From Nostoc sp. C052 (GTDB lineage Bacteria > Cyanobacteriota > Cyanobacteriia > Cyanobacteriales > Nostocaceae), in the NCBI RefSeq assembly GCF_013393905.1, contig NZ_CP040275.1, forward strand, positions 124,001 to 188,000: DNA of 64,000 nt, given 5' to 3'. The translations under genes and the position numbers were made by a program. The notes below the pieces were generated by a model, which searched no databases, was not told the origin of the DNA, and saw only the letters and a program-made list of their open reading frames with translations. Of this stretch, positions 43,823-53,006 are shown one piece after another (the first letter of the stretch is position 1; each line of letters begins with the position of its first letter).

Positions 43823-44415
43823 TGACACTACAAGACACATTACAAGGTTATTCCCCATCAGAACAAAAACGCATAGTTGAAGGGGCATATCAACTAGGAA
43901 TTACACCAGACGATCCAGTTTTTAGGATGATGGCGACACTGGGCAGATATGAAGAAACGATCATAGACCTCCAGGCAAGAATGGAGGCAATGATAGAAGC
44001 GTGGGCAGCACTGATAGACCAAAAACTGGATAAGACAAGCAAACAAGCCGAGTCAATGCATTATACAGTTGTCTCTAGTGCCGTGCGTGATGAGATCAAA
44101 AAAAGCAAGCCCACCGACACAGGCATGAAAGTGCAGGCAGGCTGGGGATTGGGGACAGTATCTCTTGTGTGTGGATTAGTCGCGGCTGGCAGTACCTTGC
44201 TGGGTTCGCTGACCACATGGAATCTGGTGCAAAATATAGGAACGAATCAGTCAGTAGTAGTCTCACGCAACGATATAAAGATTCTCCAATGGGCAAAATC
44301 CCAAGAGGGTAAGCAAATGTATCAAATAATCTTGAAGAATCAAGCAGCAATTGAAGCCTGTCAAACACAGCAGAGTAAAACCCAAGGCTATTGTTTAATT
44401 CAAGTAGGTAAGTAG
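43822..44415 (+). CDS. Membrane-anchored protein of the transfer operon, 197 aa
   Basis: ATG at 43822 (M-T-L-Q-D-T-L-Q-G-Y) overlaps the TGA of the preceding gene (TGATG). A soluble helical N-terminal half (Y-Q-L-G-I-T-P-D-D-P-V-F-R-M-M) is followed by one hydrophobic segment at about 110-132 (L-V-C-G-L-V-A-A-G-S-T-L-L-G-S-L). Similar proteins follow the TraL-like ATPase in cyanobacterial plasmids. It may anchor the ATPase or the relaxosome at the membrane. I cannot name the family. Confidence 0.55.
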   Translation: MTLQDTLQGYSPSEQKRIVEGAYQLGITPDDPVFRMMATLGRYEETIIDLQARMEAMIEAWAALIDQKLDKTSKQAESMHYTVVSSAVRDEIKKSKPTDTGMKVQAGWGLGTVSLVCGLVAAGSTLLGSLTTWNLVQNIGTNQSVVVSRNDIKILQWAKSQEGKQMYQIILKNQAAIEACQTQQSKTQGYCLIQVGK

Positions 44416-45069
44416 CTAACCTACCTGAAGGTAATCTTGTTCGATGTAGCCAAGTTTACTAGCTTCAATCAAAGCATTGACGCGATCGCTGACATCCAAC
44501 TTCGCAAAAATCTTGTTAACATGCCCTTTGACAGTACTTTCAGTAATAAATAACTGCTCGGCAATCAGCTTATTAGAAAAACCGACTGCCATCAAAGAAA
44601 CAATTTGGATTTCAGTATTAGTGAGATTATCTTGATAAGTCTTACCTTTGATTTTCTGTTGCTGACAAAAATTCCGTCGGCTGATATAAGGGTCAAAAAA
44701 ACACTGATGGTCATAAAAAGTTGTTTTTATGGCTTCTAACAAAAGAGGAACATTGTTCTTTTTGAGAAGGTAAGAATCAGCGCCGGCATTTAAAGCTGAT
44801 TGAACAGTGCTTTGAGAAGAATGGGAAGAAAGAACAACAACTTTAGTGTTGCTATTGAGTTTGACCTCTTTAATCACTTCTAGCCCAGATATGTCCGGTA
44901 AACCAATATCCACCAAAATCACATCGGGATTTAATTCCTTAACTAAATTAATCCCTTCAATACCAGTACGAGCAACGCCGACCATTTCCATGTCTGGTTG
45001 TTGATTGATAGCAGTAGTGATCCCCAACCTAATAAGTTCTTCATCCTCAATGAGCGCTAATCGAATCAT
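44416..45069 (-). CDS. NarL/FixJ-type response regulator
   Basis: The receiver domain shows the E-D pair at 8-9, phosphoacceptor D54 in V-D-I-G-L-P-D and the lysine of L-L-K-K near 102-104. The C-terminal part is a LuxR-type helix-turn-helix (T-N-T-E-I-Q-I-V-S-L-M-A-x-G-x-S-N-K-L-I-A-E-Q-L, then V-K-G-H-V-N-K-I). It is divergent to the histidine kinase at 45324 with an 18-bp palindrome between. The pair could control transfer or plasmid genes. Confidence 0.92.
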   Translation of the reverse strand: MIRLALIEDEELIRLGITTAINQQPDMEMVGVARTGIEGINLVKELNPDVILVDIGLPDISGLEVIKEVKLNSNTKVVVLSSHSSQSTVQSALNAGADSYLLKKNNVPLLLEAIKTTFYDHQCFFDPYISRRNFCQQQKIKGKTYQDNLTNTEIQIVSLMAVGFSNKLIAEQLFITESTVKGHVNKIFAKLDVSDRVNALIEASKLGYIEQDYLQVG

Positions 45070-45192
45070 AGATCACTTCGATTATAAGATGACTCAATAT
45101 TTATAACATAGTTATTGGTGTTAAGTCTTTTACTTTTTGTGTCTGTCATATAAAATATAAGTAATCAAAAATCTTTCCAGGTAAATGAAAGA

Positions 45193-45210
45193 AACTTTAG
45201 TACTAAAGTT
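45193..45210. promoter_or_regulatory. 18-bp perfect palindrome between regulator and kinase
   Basis: AACTTTAGTACTAAAGTT is perfectly symmetrical. It lies in the 254-bp divergent spacer, 124 bases before the regulator start and 114 before the kinase start. It shares its AGTACT core with the 22-bp dyad elements. A binding site of the response regulator is the natural guess. Confidence 0.7.
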
Positions 45211-45323
45211 GGATTGGATAATTTTTTTATAACTAAAATAAAAGCATTCTCAAACTTTATAGACATAATTAGGATTTATTCATAAAAGTAGCCAAAATAC
45301 CATCTGTCGTTGGAAACATAGTT

Positions 45324-46079
45324 ATGCAACAGGAAGTTTTAAGCATATTAGGTTTGTTACACGATGTTTCAAACAACTATCAAGGAGCATCGTTAGTTTT
45401 GAATCAAATAATTGATGGTGCTTATGGACAGTCTTTAGAAGAGATCAAACCGTTGCTGATCGCTTTACAACAAACGAATGAGCGAGGGATGAGTTTGATT
45501 CAATCTAAAAGAACTGCTTTTTTTGAACTAAATCCAGTAACACTGGAGCAGTTTGATATGTTAAGTTTTTTACAAACAACTTTTTCTCGATTCAAGCCAA
45601 TAGCGCAGTATCATTCCTTGAATCTTCACTATGAAATTCAATCATCCTACAAGCATGGAACGCAAGTACGGGGTGACAGCATAAGTATTGACAGAATGCT
45701 GTGTAATCTTGTGACAAATGCTATTAAGTACACTCTTGCCGGAGATATATTTTTAAGGCTGCTCAATCAAGAAGATGATTTAGCCATTGAGATTGAAGAT
45801 ACTGGCTGTGGGATTGCTGCCGAACAAATTTCTAATATATTTATCCCATTATGGCGAACGCCAAATAGCAATTTATTACATCAATCAGGGATGGGACTCG
45901 GACTGTACATCGCCTTATGTGTGGCTCATGCTCATGGTTTGAGGATAAGCGTAAACTCGGTAGTTAGACAAGGAACTAAATTCACCATTATATTTCCTTA
46001 CAAAGATGACGGGATCTATGGGGTTGATGGTAGGATGTTGCCCAAGTCGCAGAGGTTACAAGATGCGTTACCTATATGA
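45324..46079 (+). CDS. Small cytoplasmic sensor histidine kinase, 251 aa
   Basis: It has no sensor or membrane part. H13 in L-L-H-D-V-S-N-N-Y-Q lies in a short dimerisation helix. The ATPase domain shows the N box N-L-V-T-N-A-I-K-Y, G1 E-D-T-G-C-G-I and G2 G-M-G-L-G-L. It probably signals to the response regulator transcribed in the other direction. What it senses is unclear; it could be recruited by a partner. Confidence 0.85.
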   Translation: MQQEVLSILGLLHDVSNNYQGASLVLNQIIDGAYGQSLEEIKPLLIALQQTNERGMSLIQSKRTAFFELNPVTLEQFDMLSFLQTTFSRFKPIAQYHSLNLHYEIQSSYKHGTQVRGDSISIDRMLCNLVTNAIKYTLAGDIFLRLLNQEDDLAIEIEDTGCGIAAEQISNIFIPLWRTPNSNLLHQSGMGLGLYIALCVAHAHGLRISVNSVVRQGTKFTIIFPYKDDGIYGVDGRMLPKSQRLQDALPI

Positions 46080-46305
46080 TGTAAAACTTTGGGACAGAAT
46101 CGAAACAGGAGTGGAATTTCTAATTTTTGTGGCTTTGATGATAGCGGCAATCATTAAATTGGGGCACAACGATTTTTTACAAGCATTGTTTTACATAGTA
46201 TTAGCTGTCATCATCTCACCCTGGTCACAATTCGAGCGGGTGACTAAGCGATATGTCTTAGTAAGTGCCTATATTCTTGGGTTGTTTGTCGGGTATTTTA
46301 GTTAG
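46063..46305 (+). CDS. Small membrane protein, 80 aa
   Basis: The start M-R-Y-L-Y-D-V-K-L-W at 46063 lies 17 bases inside the kinase gene. Two hydrophobic helices (about residues 18-35 and 42-58) and a third near the end are visible. It may be the missing membrane partner of the kinase, since the two are translationally coupled. It converges on the next gene with a 4-base overlap. Confidence 0.5.
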   Translation: MRYLYDVKLWDRIETGVEFLIFVALMIAAIIKLGHNDFLQALFYIVLAVIISPWSQFERVTKRYVLVSAYILGLFVGYFS

Positions 46306-47072
46306 TCTAACTCTGGGCCGTCGGGAGATTGCTCCTTTTGCGGTGGCTGTTGCTGTTGCTGTTGCACTCTTATATCAAAGTTGATCAGCTTTTGTGTTTC
46401 TTGTGGTGAAAGGTGATTGTGTATTACTTTGTATTCATCGTTATCATCTACTTTATAAGCACTAAAAGCCGATTGATTATCACTTTTGCGCCAAACAGTC
46501 AGACGCTGCATACCTTCTCTCATCAACAAATTTAATTGATAAGCCATGCCTTCATAGACTCGACCGCCAATAGTATCTTGTCCCTTTGTAACGATAATAT
46601 TCATCAGCGCCGGAATCAGAGATTTTTTAGCAACCTCATCATTTTCACTCTCAAGCGATTTTGACTGTTGGCTGTCAACAAAAGGCAGTTTGCGCCCTTT
46701 AGTTTCTAATATCTGCTGCAAGAATGTCTTTTTCTTTTCATTGATCAAATCTTCAACTCTTGTTGAGTTATCTATATCAGGCGTTTCCTCGGATTTATTT
46801 AAACCAAATTTTTGAGCGTACTCTTGGTAGTATTTTTCCTTAAGGGATTGCCTGTAATCTTCAGTACTTTGAGCATTTTGCGTAAGAGATAGAGTATTTC
46901 TCACCTCACCAATAATATTTTCGCGCTCTGTAGTGTCTAGTGCGAGGGTTATTGACGGTGAGGGTGGGTGTTTCTCCATCATCAGCGCCAGTCTGTAGGC
47001 CATTTGGTTGTCAGAAAAGCCACTGTTGCGGTTGATGATAGTGATGGTTTGTGCCACTGAGCTAGATTGCAT
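46302..47072 (-). CDS. Hypothetical protein, 256 aa
   Basis: The protein is soluble, charged, helix-rich and ends in a glutamine/proline-rich tail (eight Q in a row with P). It is probably co-transcribed with the preceding 1203-aa gene (5-base gap). I recognise no domain. Confidence 0.55.
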   Translation of the reverse strand: MQSSSVAQTITIINRNSGFSDNQMAYRLALMMEKHPPSPSITLALDTTERENIIGEVRNTLSLTQNAQSTEDYRQSLKEKYYQEYAQKFGLNKSEETPDIDNSTRVEDLINEKKKTFLQQILETKGRKLPFVDSQQSKSLESENDEVAKKSLIPALMNIIVTKGQDTIGGRVYEGMAYQLNLLMREGMQRLTVWRKSDNQSAFSAYKVDDNDEYKVIHNHLSPQETQKLINFDIRVQQQQQQPPQKEQSPDGPELD

Positions 47073-47077
47073 AGGTA

Positions 47078-50000
47078 TTACAATTCTAATTCCTGTGAAT
47101 TAGTAGTACGTTGTTGAGTGTGAGATTTTTGGGAATGTACTTCAACCTTGGGCGTATAGGTATTGTTAATAACCTGGCTACGAGAATTGAGCAAATCCTG
47201 AATCACATCACTCAAAGGAGGAAGAGAAATATCAGTTTGCCCAATGTTCTGCTGCTCGAATTGACTTTGAAGTAGAATTTTTTGGTAAAGTTCACGTTGC
47301 TCTCCAATAGTCAGCTTGCCAGTTAAGACAAGTTTTTCACGTTTTGGGTTGTTGTACTGATTGGCAACACTAGACCAAGTTTTATTCGTTTCTAAATCGT
47401 GCCAATGAGAGGCGATGTCAGGATGGAGAGACACGGGTGTATCACGTTTTGGGTCAGAAGAAAACTGTGGCTGTGCTTCTTTTTGAACCTGCGATCGCAA
47501 ATCATTAACAATGTGGGCTAATGGTGGAAGCACAATATTAGTACACCCATTGTGATTTATCTCGCTCCAGGCAAGATTTTGAATCTGCTGGTAGAGTTCA
47601 CGCTGTTCACCAACAGTTAATTTTCCAGTTTGCTGAATTTTAGATTGAAATTCTAAATGTCCTTGCGCTACAGTCTCATGACTTGAACCATCTTTTTCTA
47701 ACTGCTCCCAATACTGTTTCAAAACTGGATGTAGTGGTAGCACAGCGTTATCTAAGTTAGAAGAAAGTTTGGGTCGTTTTGTTGGTTGTGATGGTGTTGG
47801 TGTAGTTGAGTGTGATACAGCGTTGTGTTGTTTTGCAGAAGGAGAATTAGAGCTTACTCCTTGTGGATTTGATTGTGTCTTGCGATCTGGTACGTTGGGC
47901 GTAGATTGAGTAGATTGGTGTGACTGATCATCGTTTAAATTACGGGTAATTTCGGGATGAACGGGCAAGTCGATGTCACGGGTATCTGTCGGGTTGCCTA
48001 ACATTGCTTTGTAATTAATATGCAGCTTTTGAGCCAATAGTCTTAACTTCTCCAAATCAGCTTCAGTGATAGCCATCGCTTGGACTTGATGAGTCATACC
48101 AGTGTCAGTTTTCTCAAACTGAAAGCGAACAGCTTCCCGATTTGTACCATTGTGTTCAGTTTTGAGTAATTGCAGAGTAGATGTATTGTCACTGGTTTGC
48201 CGAAAAATAATCCGGTAATTGCCCAAGGTTAAGTCATCTTTCTCGAAGCTAGTAATACTTTGTGTGAGTATTTTTAATACCTCGTTTTCTTTGAAACTTT
48301 CTAAAATATTGTGTGTGCCTTTAGGAGAGACTGAACCAACGACAGAAGCTATTTTGCGAGGGTCTTCATCAACAGAGGGCAATTCTTTCCCAGCTTTCAG
48401 GTAGTCAGCCACTAACAAAAACTCCTGCCTTTCAATAGGCAGAATGTTAATTTGTTTTTCTCCCCAAATTTTTGGCTCAGACTCTATTTCTGTGTAAGAA
48501 AGTTTAATATTGCCTACGTGTCCCCATTTATCAGCTTGAAAAGTCATTAACTCTACATCATCATGGCGACGAGAGATACTGTATTTATCAGCACCATGAT
48601 TCTTGATTACAAAAGCATCAGCATGGTAGATTTTGCCACTGGTCTGCTGTTGTTCATCTTTAGCCTCAACACCATATTTTTTTAACAAAGTATAAGCAGC
48701 AAAAGCTATTTGTTTATTCTCGCTAGCTTCTAGGCGCTTTCTAAAAAAATTAGGCTCATAAACTGTAACATTTTCTTTTTTAGCCCAAGAAGAACTAGTT
48801 ACAGGAGTTTCAGTTGGTTGGGCTGGCTCAGGGGCAACATCTATATGGATAATGTCTGAATCAATAACTTTTATATCTATAATCTGTGAACCAGGGTCAA
48901 TAGGTGATTTAGCACGACTTTTTTTAAATACACCAATGTTTGCTTCTAATTCGGGATCATCTATCACAGTAGAGTCTCCTTTTTGTTGATCAATTTTTTT
49001 GACTGTGCCATCCTTGAGCTTGATAGTAAAACGTAAACTATCAAGTTGATTTTGATGCCATGACTCTAGAGATATAGCCCCGGCAGATAGCTTTTCAAAA
49101 GCTTCTTTTCCTTGTGAAACTATAAAATCATCTACACCTTTATCCGGCCCTGGCAGCGTTATTACTTTAACGACAGCACCTAATTCTTGTAATAAGCTTC
49201 CTGTCTGACAAATATCTCTTTGGATATTGAGCTTAGTTTCAGGCTTCGTTTCATAATCAAAGCAGATTTTGATTTCTCTACTCTTAGTTGCGAAAACAGC
49301 TAACTCATCAGCCAGATAGGAATCACCAATTTTCTTGCCCCACTCGTTTTTAGGTGAGCGATAGCCGGAGGAAATTCCCGGTAGCCCGATGGCAGCATGA
49401 CCCTGGCTTAACAGACTAGCCGCCTTCTTCGCCCCCTCTGTAATGACGAGTGGGATATTGTGTTTATATACACAATACCAAAAACCATTCAAGCGATCGC
49501 TATCGCTGGGGTTTACTCCAGCTTTTGAGTAAATATTTTGGGCAATCACGCCTGGGACATCTAGCAAGAAAATACTCAAATCAACTGATGGTGGATGCTC
49601 ATATTTAATGAACTTGCCTTCAACCGCAACAGTGAACCCATCTTTTTTCACGGTTTTGGGTCTGGGGCGGTTTGGCTTATAACATCCCCATTCTTTAATT
49701 TGAGGTTGCTCACCAGGGGTAAGATTAGCAAATGTGCGCGGGTCTACTCCTGAATTACACCACCAGCCACCTGCATCTAGATGGGAATAGAGTTCTAAAA
49801 GCCTAATAGAGAGGCTACCTGTATTTGTACGTGAGAGTTTGTCGCTGATCATCAGCCGTTCCCAAGCTTCATGTTCCCCACCGACATAGCTAAAATGAAG
49901 ACTAGAGAAGTTGAGATGTGCAATATCTGGTGCGATCGCGCTGCCTACTACGAGTTCGTGCCAATGTTGCGGATCAATATGTTCTGGGTGATGAGGGATA

Positions 50001-50689
50001 TGTTGAGTATTTTGTGGGTTAAGTTTTTCACTACTGATTGGGATTTTATGGTCGCTAATCAACTCTACTGTTAAATGCTTATCGCCAATTTCATGAGAAT
50101 TAATCACTTCACTCTGCTCATAGTCTTCACGAATGTCATTCGTTTGCACAACATCTTCTTCTAAAATGGAGGAATTATCTACAATCCCCACAAATGACAT
50201 ATCTTTGATTTCACTTGCATCCGTGACGTAATCATTTCTGTTTGTAAAATATTGATATTCCAGAGTGTTATTGCTTTCAACTTGTATATTTAAAAAGTCA
50301 ACAACTGTACCCGAAGGAGGAAGGTTTTTGGGAAAATTTGGGTTGGGTAAAACTGGAGGTAAATCAGGATCATGAGGGAAATTAGATGGTGTTATATCAT
50401 TACTACCGGGGAGAAGTTTAGGCAATAAATATGCCATCATCTCTTCTACTTGTTCTATTGACTCATCTGTTACACCTTCAAAGTTATTTTTAGACCATTT
50501 CCACCCACCATCCTCGTCAGGAGTAAGAAAATAAGTTTCTTCCCCTATTTCGATTCGACATTTTAGATCAATAGCTGATTCGATTGATTTATAAATAAAC
50601 TCTCCTAAAGGATAAATAAAAGCTCTAATAAAATGCTGACTAGCTCTAGCGTAAGCAGAAGTGAGTTGCAAATGTCGTTCATCAAACAT
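47078..50689 (-). CDS. DUF3854 (TOPRIM-like) plasmid protein with C-terminal duplications, 1203 aa
   Basis: The central part has the DUF3854 pattern: I-T-E-G-A-K-K-A at 416-423, G-L-P-G-I-S-S-G-Y, a D-Y-E-T-K acidic motif near 478 and G-V-D-D-F near 518, matching a TOPRIM-type fold of primases and replication proteins. N-terminal 250 residues are low in known motifs. The C-terminus has a duplicated module: L-P-L-H-P-V-L-K-Q-Y-W-E and V-S-L-H-P-D-I-A-S-H-W-H, each with L-T-(V/I)-G-E-Q-R-E-L-Y-Q and a V/I-x-L-P-P-L close. A third, partial copy starts at L-P-V-H-P-E-I. It has no helicase part. Replication or priming of the plasmid is the likely role, inferred from the fold. Confidence 0.65.
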   Translation of the reverse strand: MFDERHLQLTSAYARASQHFIRAFIYPLGEFIYKSIESAIDLKCRIEIGEETYFLTPDEDGGWKWSKNNFEGVTDESIEQVEEMMAYLLPKLLPGSNDITPSNFPHDPDLPPVLPNPNFPKNLPPSGTVVDFLNIQVESNNTLEYQYFTNRNDYVTDASEIKDMSFVGIVDNSSILEEDVVQTNDIREDYEQSEVINSHEIGDKHLTVELISDHKIPISSEKLNPQNTQHIPHHPEHIDPQHWHELVVGSAIAPDIAHLNFSSLHFSYVGGEHEAWERLMISDKLSRTNTGSLSIRLLELYSHLDAGGWWCNSGVDPRTFANLTPGEQPQIKEWGCYKPNRPRPKTVKKDGFTVAVEGKFIKYEHPPSVDLSIFLLDVPGVIAQNIYSKAGVNPSDSDRLNGFWYCVYKHNIPLVITEGAKKAASLLSQGHAAIGLPGISSGYRSPKNEWGKKIGDSYLADELAVFATKSREIKICFDYETKPETKLNIQRDICQTGSLLQELGAVVKVITLPGPDKGVDDFIVSQGKEAFEKLSAGAISLESWHQNQLDSLRFTIKLKDGTVKKIDQQKGDSTVIDDPELEANIGVFKKSRAKSPIDPGSQIIDIKVIDSDIIHIDVAPEPAQPTETPVTSSSWAKKENVTVYEPNFFRKRLEASENKQIAFAAYTLLKKYGVEAKDEQQQTSGKIYHADAFVIKNHGADKYSISRRHDDVELMTFQADKWGHVGNIKLSYTEIESEPKIWGEKQINILPIERQEFLLVADYLKAGKELPSVDEDPRKIASVVGSVSPKGTHNILESFKENEVLKILTQSITSFEKDDLTLGNYRIIFRQTSDNTSTLQLLKTEHNGTNREAVRFQFEKTDTGMTHQVQAMAITEADLEKLRLLAQKLHINYKAMLGNPTDTRDIDLPVHPEITRNLNDDQSHQSTQSTPNVPDRKTQSNPQGVSSNSPSAKQHNAVSHSTTPTPSQPTKRPKLSSNLDNAVLPLHPVLKQYWEQLEKDGSSHETVAQGHLEFQSKIQQTGKLTVGEQRELYQQIQNLAWSEINHNGCTNIVLPPLAHIVNDLRSQVQKEAQPQFSSDPKRDTPVSLHPDIASHWHDLETNKTWSSVANQYNNPKREKLVLTGKLTIGEQRELYQKILLQSQFEQQNIGQTDISLPPLSDVIQDLLNSRSQVINNTYTPKVEVHSQKSHTQQRTTNSQELEL

Positions 50690-50736
50690 ATTTTTTGTTA
50701 GTTATTTATATACTGTGCCTTGTGCTGTACTCTTGT

Positions 50737-51225
50737 TTAAGAACAACAGTTGCAGCGGATCTGCAAATATTTATTATTAGCAGGGTTTTCTAAGATCCGA
50801 GAACAAGATTGACGTAAAACCTCATATTGTTGCCAGTTAGCCCCCAAGTATTTGATATCAATGAGCTTACCTTCTGGAGTAACCCGATTAAAAACAATAT
50901 GAATGTAAACATTACTTGGATTAATATCAAAAAAACAAATGTACTGCAAATCATGCCAGCCAATACCGTGAATATATTGATTAACAATTTGAATACATAG
51001 TTGTTGATTTAGGTTAATATAAATATTTTTTAAACTAATAACAATATATATTCCCAAACTCTTAAGTCTTGGTCTAGTTCCAGACAAAGTATTAAAATCA
51101 TCAATGATTTGAGTTGGAGGAATATTAATGTCAATGAAACTACCATTAGCGAGAATATACTGTTGAGATAAAGTTTTAATTAATTCAAAATTATCAATCT
51201 TCAATTCTTCAATAGTCATTTTCAT
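50737..51225 (-). CDS. Relaxase-like protein with degraded metal site, 162 aa
   Basis: From the ATG at 51225 (MKMTIEELKIDNFELI), the middle reads W-H-D-L-Q-Y-I-C-F-F-D-I-N-P-S-N-V-Y-I-H-I-V-F-N-R-V, which lines up with the H-x-D...H-x-H-I-V-x-N-R-V motif of VirD2/MobP-type relaxases. The metal-binding H of H-x-D is F and the first H of H-x-H is Y, so nicking is unlikely. The gene directly follows the coupling protein. It may be a relaxosome accessory factor derived from a relaxase. Confidence 0.55.
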   Translation of the reverse strand: MKMTIEELKIDNFELIKTLSQQYILANGSFIDINIPPTQIIDDFNTLSGTRPRLKSLGIYIVISLKNIYINLNQQLCIQIVNQYIHGIGWHDLQYICFFDINPSNVYIHIVFNRVTPEGKLIDIKYLGANWQQYEVLRQSCSRILENPANNKYLQIRCNCCS

Positions 51226-51229
51226 AATA

Positions 51230-53005
51230 TTAAAACCCGATATCAGAAGGAACTTGGTCTTGATTAACCATACTGCCAACGTTTTTTGATGTCAGACCGG
51301 GATTATTAGAAACCGCTTGAGGATTTTGGGGAATGGGAAAGCGTAACTCAACTTGCCTAACTCGTAAAGCTAAATCTTGCTGTGAGGGAAATTTCTGCGT
51401 ACTTCTCCTAGCTAGTAAACTAACAATTCTCGCCCATTTAATTTGATTGTATTTCTCAATATTTTTGAGAGTCTGAGAAATTTTAATAGTTTTCAACAGT
51501 GGAACTGAACCTTCTTTTTTATTAGCATAAGTTGGGTTAATGAAAACGCATTTACCAGCAATTAACTTCAGAAATTGAGCCGGTTCAAAAAGCTTTCTCG
51601 TTTTCTCTTGGTCGCTGATGCTCGTGCTATTATTTTTACCCCCAGTAGAACGGCTTTTTTGCTTGTACTTAATCTCTTCATCACCCAAAAAGTTGGAGAA
51701 TAATTGCGCCGACTCGTTCTCACCAGGATTGAATATAAACTTAGTGCTGCAAGCGCCAAGGATAGCCTTAGCGATATCTTTACCGTAGTTCTTCTCAAGC
51801 TGCCCCATATTTTGGAAGCCAATAATACCGCAGAAGCCCTCAGAACGAGATTCATTCAGCCATCTATATAAATCAGGTAAGTAAATTGAAGGTAATTCGT
51901 CCAATGCAACGATTAATGGATCAAGTCGCTTTTTGGCAATGTTACGGGCGATGGTCATGTGTAAAATGCTGGTCATTAGGGGCCCTACTGCATCTCGGCG
52001 TTCTCTGTCTAACCCGAAAATAATCATCTGCTTTCCTTTAATTTCCAAAGGTAAAGTTGTCTTACCGATGAAACAGCCTAGTGTGTTTTTCGCCATAAAG
52101 CGAGTGAACATAATACTGGCGGTAGCAACAATGCCTGCAACAGTTTTTTCAGATGCAGCAGAACTGAACAGTTGCCCAAAGGCAATTTTTACCCAAGGAT
52201 TGAGAGAAGCAGCCATCAGGCGTTTGACCATAAGTTCGCTAGAAAGTATCGCGGCGCAAGTCATAACATCCGCGAATTGACCGAACTCTTTAGCTAACAT
52301 TAGAATTGCCTGAGTCAGCTGATCACCGGATGGGCCAAAGAATCCATCTTCAGTTGAATTGCCCAGAAGTCGAAAATTCTTATTGATGACGGTTGAAATT
52401 TGTCGGGATGATTCGGCATCACTACTATCCCGGAGAAAATCTAAAGGATTGCAGACTTCAGATTCAGGGAATCCCGGTGCAAAGATGTGAACATCATAGC
52501 CCTTGTATTTGGCGTAGGCAGCAACTTTCGCTTGAGAAGGGTATTTAAAGTCATAAACTATACATGGAAATTCTTGATCAATTGCTGAGTAAATCATCGG
52601 GTTAATGGCGCTGAATGTTTTTCCACTACCGGGAGCGCCGATAACTGCTGTACCTCTTTGCACATCAGGGATATAGAAAGTAGTGCCATCACCTTTTCCC
52701 TGATGCTTACCAATGTAAAGTGCCGCACTATCACATTGGGGATTGACAATTTGCAAGATGGCTTTTTTCTGAGCAGTAGCAGTTTCTTTACCACTACCCC
52801 AATAACTGGTAGCGATTTTCTTTTTGTTACCATCGCCAAAAAATACCCTCATCAAAATATAAGCACCCAGTAAAGACAAAACTGTTAGTCCATTGGGGGT
52901 GAAAAGAGAGTGAGTATACTTGCCAATTGCGTCATTATGATTTTGTAATTGCTCAAATCGAAATCCTTGAGGATTAGCGTTATTTATTTTGAAAGATTTG
53001 CTCAT
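51230..53005 (-). CDS. virD4: VirD4/TraG-type coupling protein
   Basis: The coupling protein takes the relaxase-DNA complex to the secretion channel. I start at ATG 53005 (MSKSFKINNANP); a TTG at 53062 is in frame but overlaps the preceding gene. A membrane segment lies at about 40-55. Walker A G-A-P-G-S-G-K-T is at 123-130, the Walker B segment with A-L-D-E-L-P-S near 366-373, then G-I-I-G-F-Q-N-M-x-Q typical of VirD4. The size (591 aa) is normal. It precedes the degraded relaxase-like gene. Confidence 0.92.
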   Translation of the reverse strand: MSKSFKINNANPQGFRFEQLQNHNDAIGKYTHSLFTPNGLTVLSLLGAYILMRVFFGDGNKKKIATSYWGSGKETATAQKKAILQIVNPQCDSAALYIGKHQGKGDGTTFYIPDVQRGTAVIGAPGSGKTFSAINPMIYSAIDQEFPCIVYDFKYPSQAKVAAYAKYKGYDVHIFAPGFPESEVCNPLDFLRDSSDAESSRQISTVINKNFRLLGNSTEDGFFGPSGDQLTQAILMLAKEFGQFADVMTCAAILSSELMVKRLMAASLNPWVKIAFGQLFSSAASEKTVAGIVATASIMFTRFMAKNTLGCFIGKTTLPLEIKGKQMIIFGLDRERRDAVGPLMTSILHMTIARNIAKKRLDPLIVALDELPSIYLPDLYRWLNESRSEGFCGIIGFQNMGQLEKNYGKDIAKAILGACSTKFIFNPGENESAQLFSNFLGDEEIKYKQKSRSTGGKNNSTSISDQEKTRKLFEPAQFLKLIAGKCVFINPTYANKKEGSVPLLKTIKISQTLKNIEKYNQIKWARIVSLLARRSTQKFPSQQDLALRVRQVELRFPIPQNPQAVSNNPGLTSKNVGSMVNQDQVPSDIGF

Positions 53006-53006
53006 T

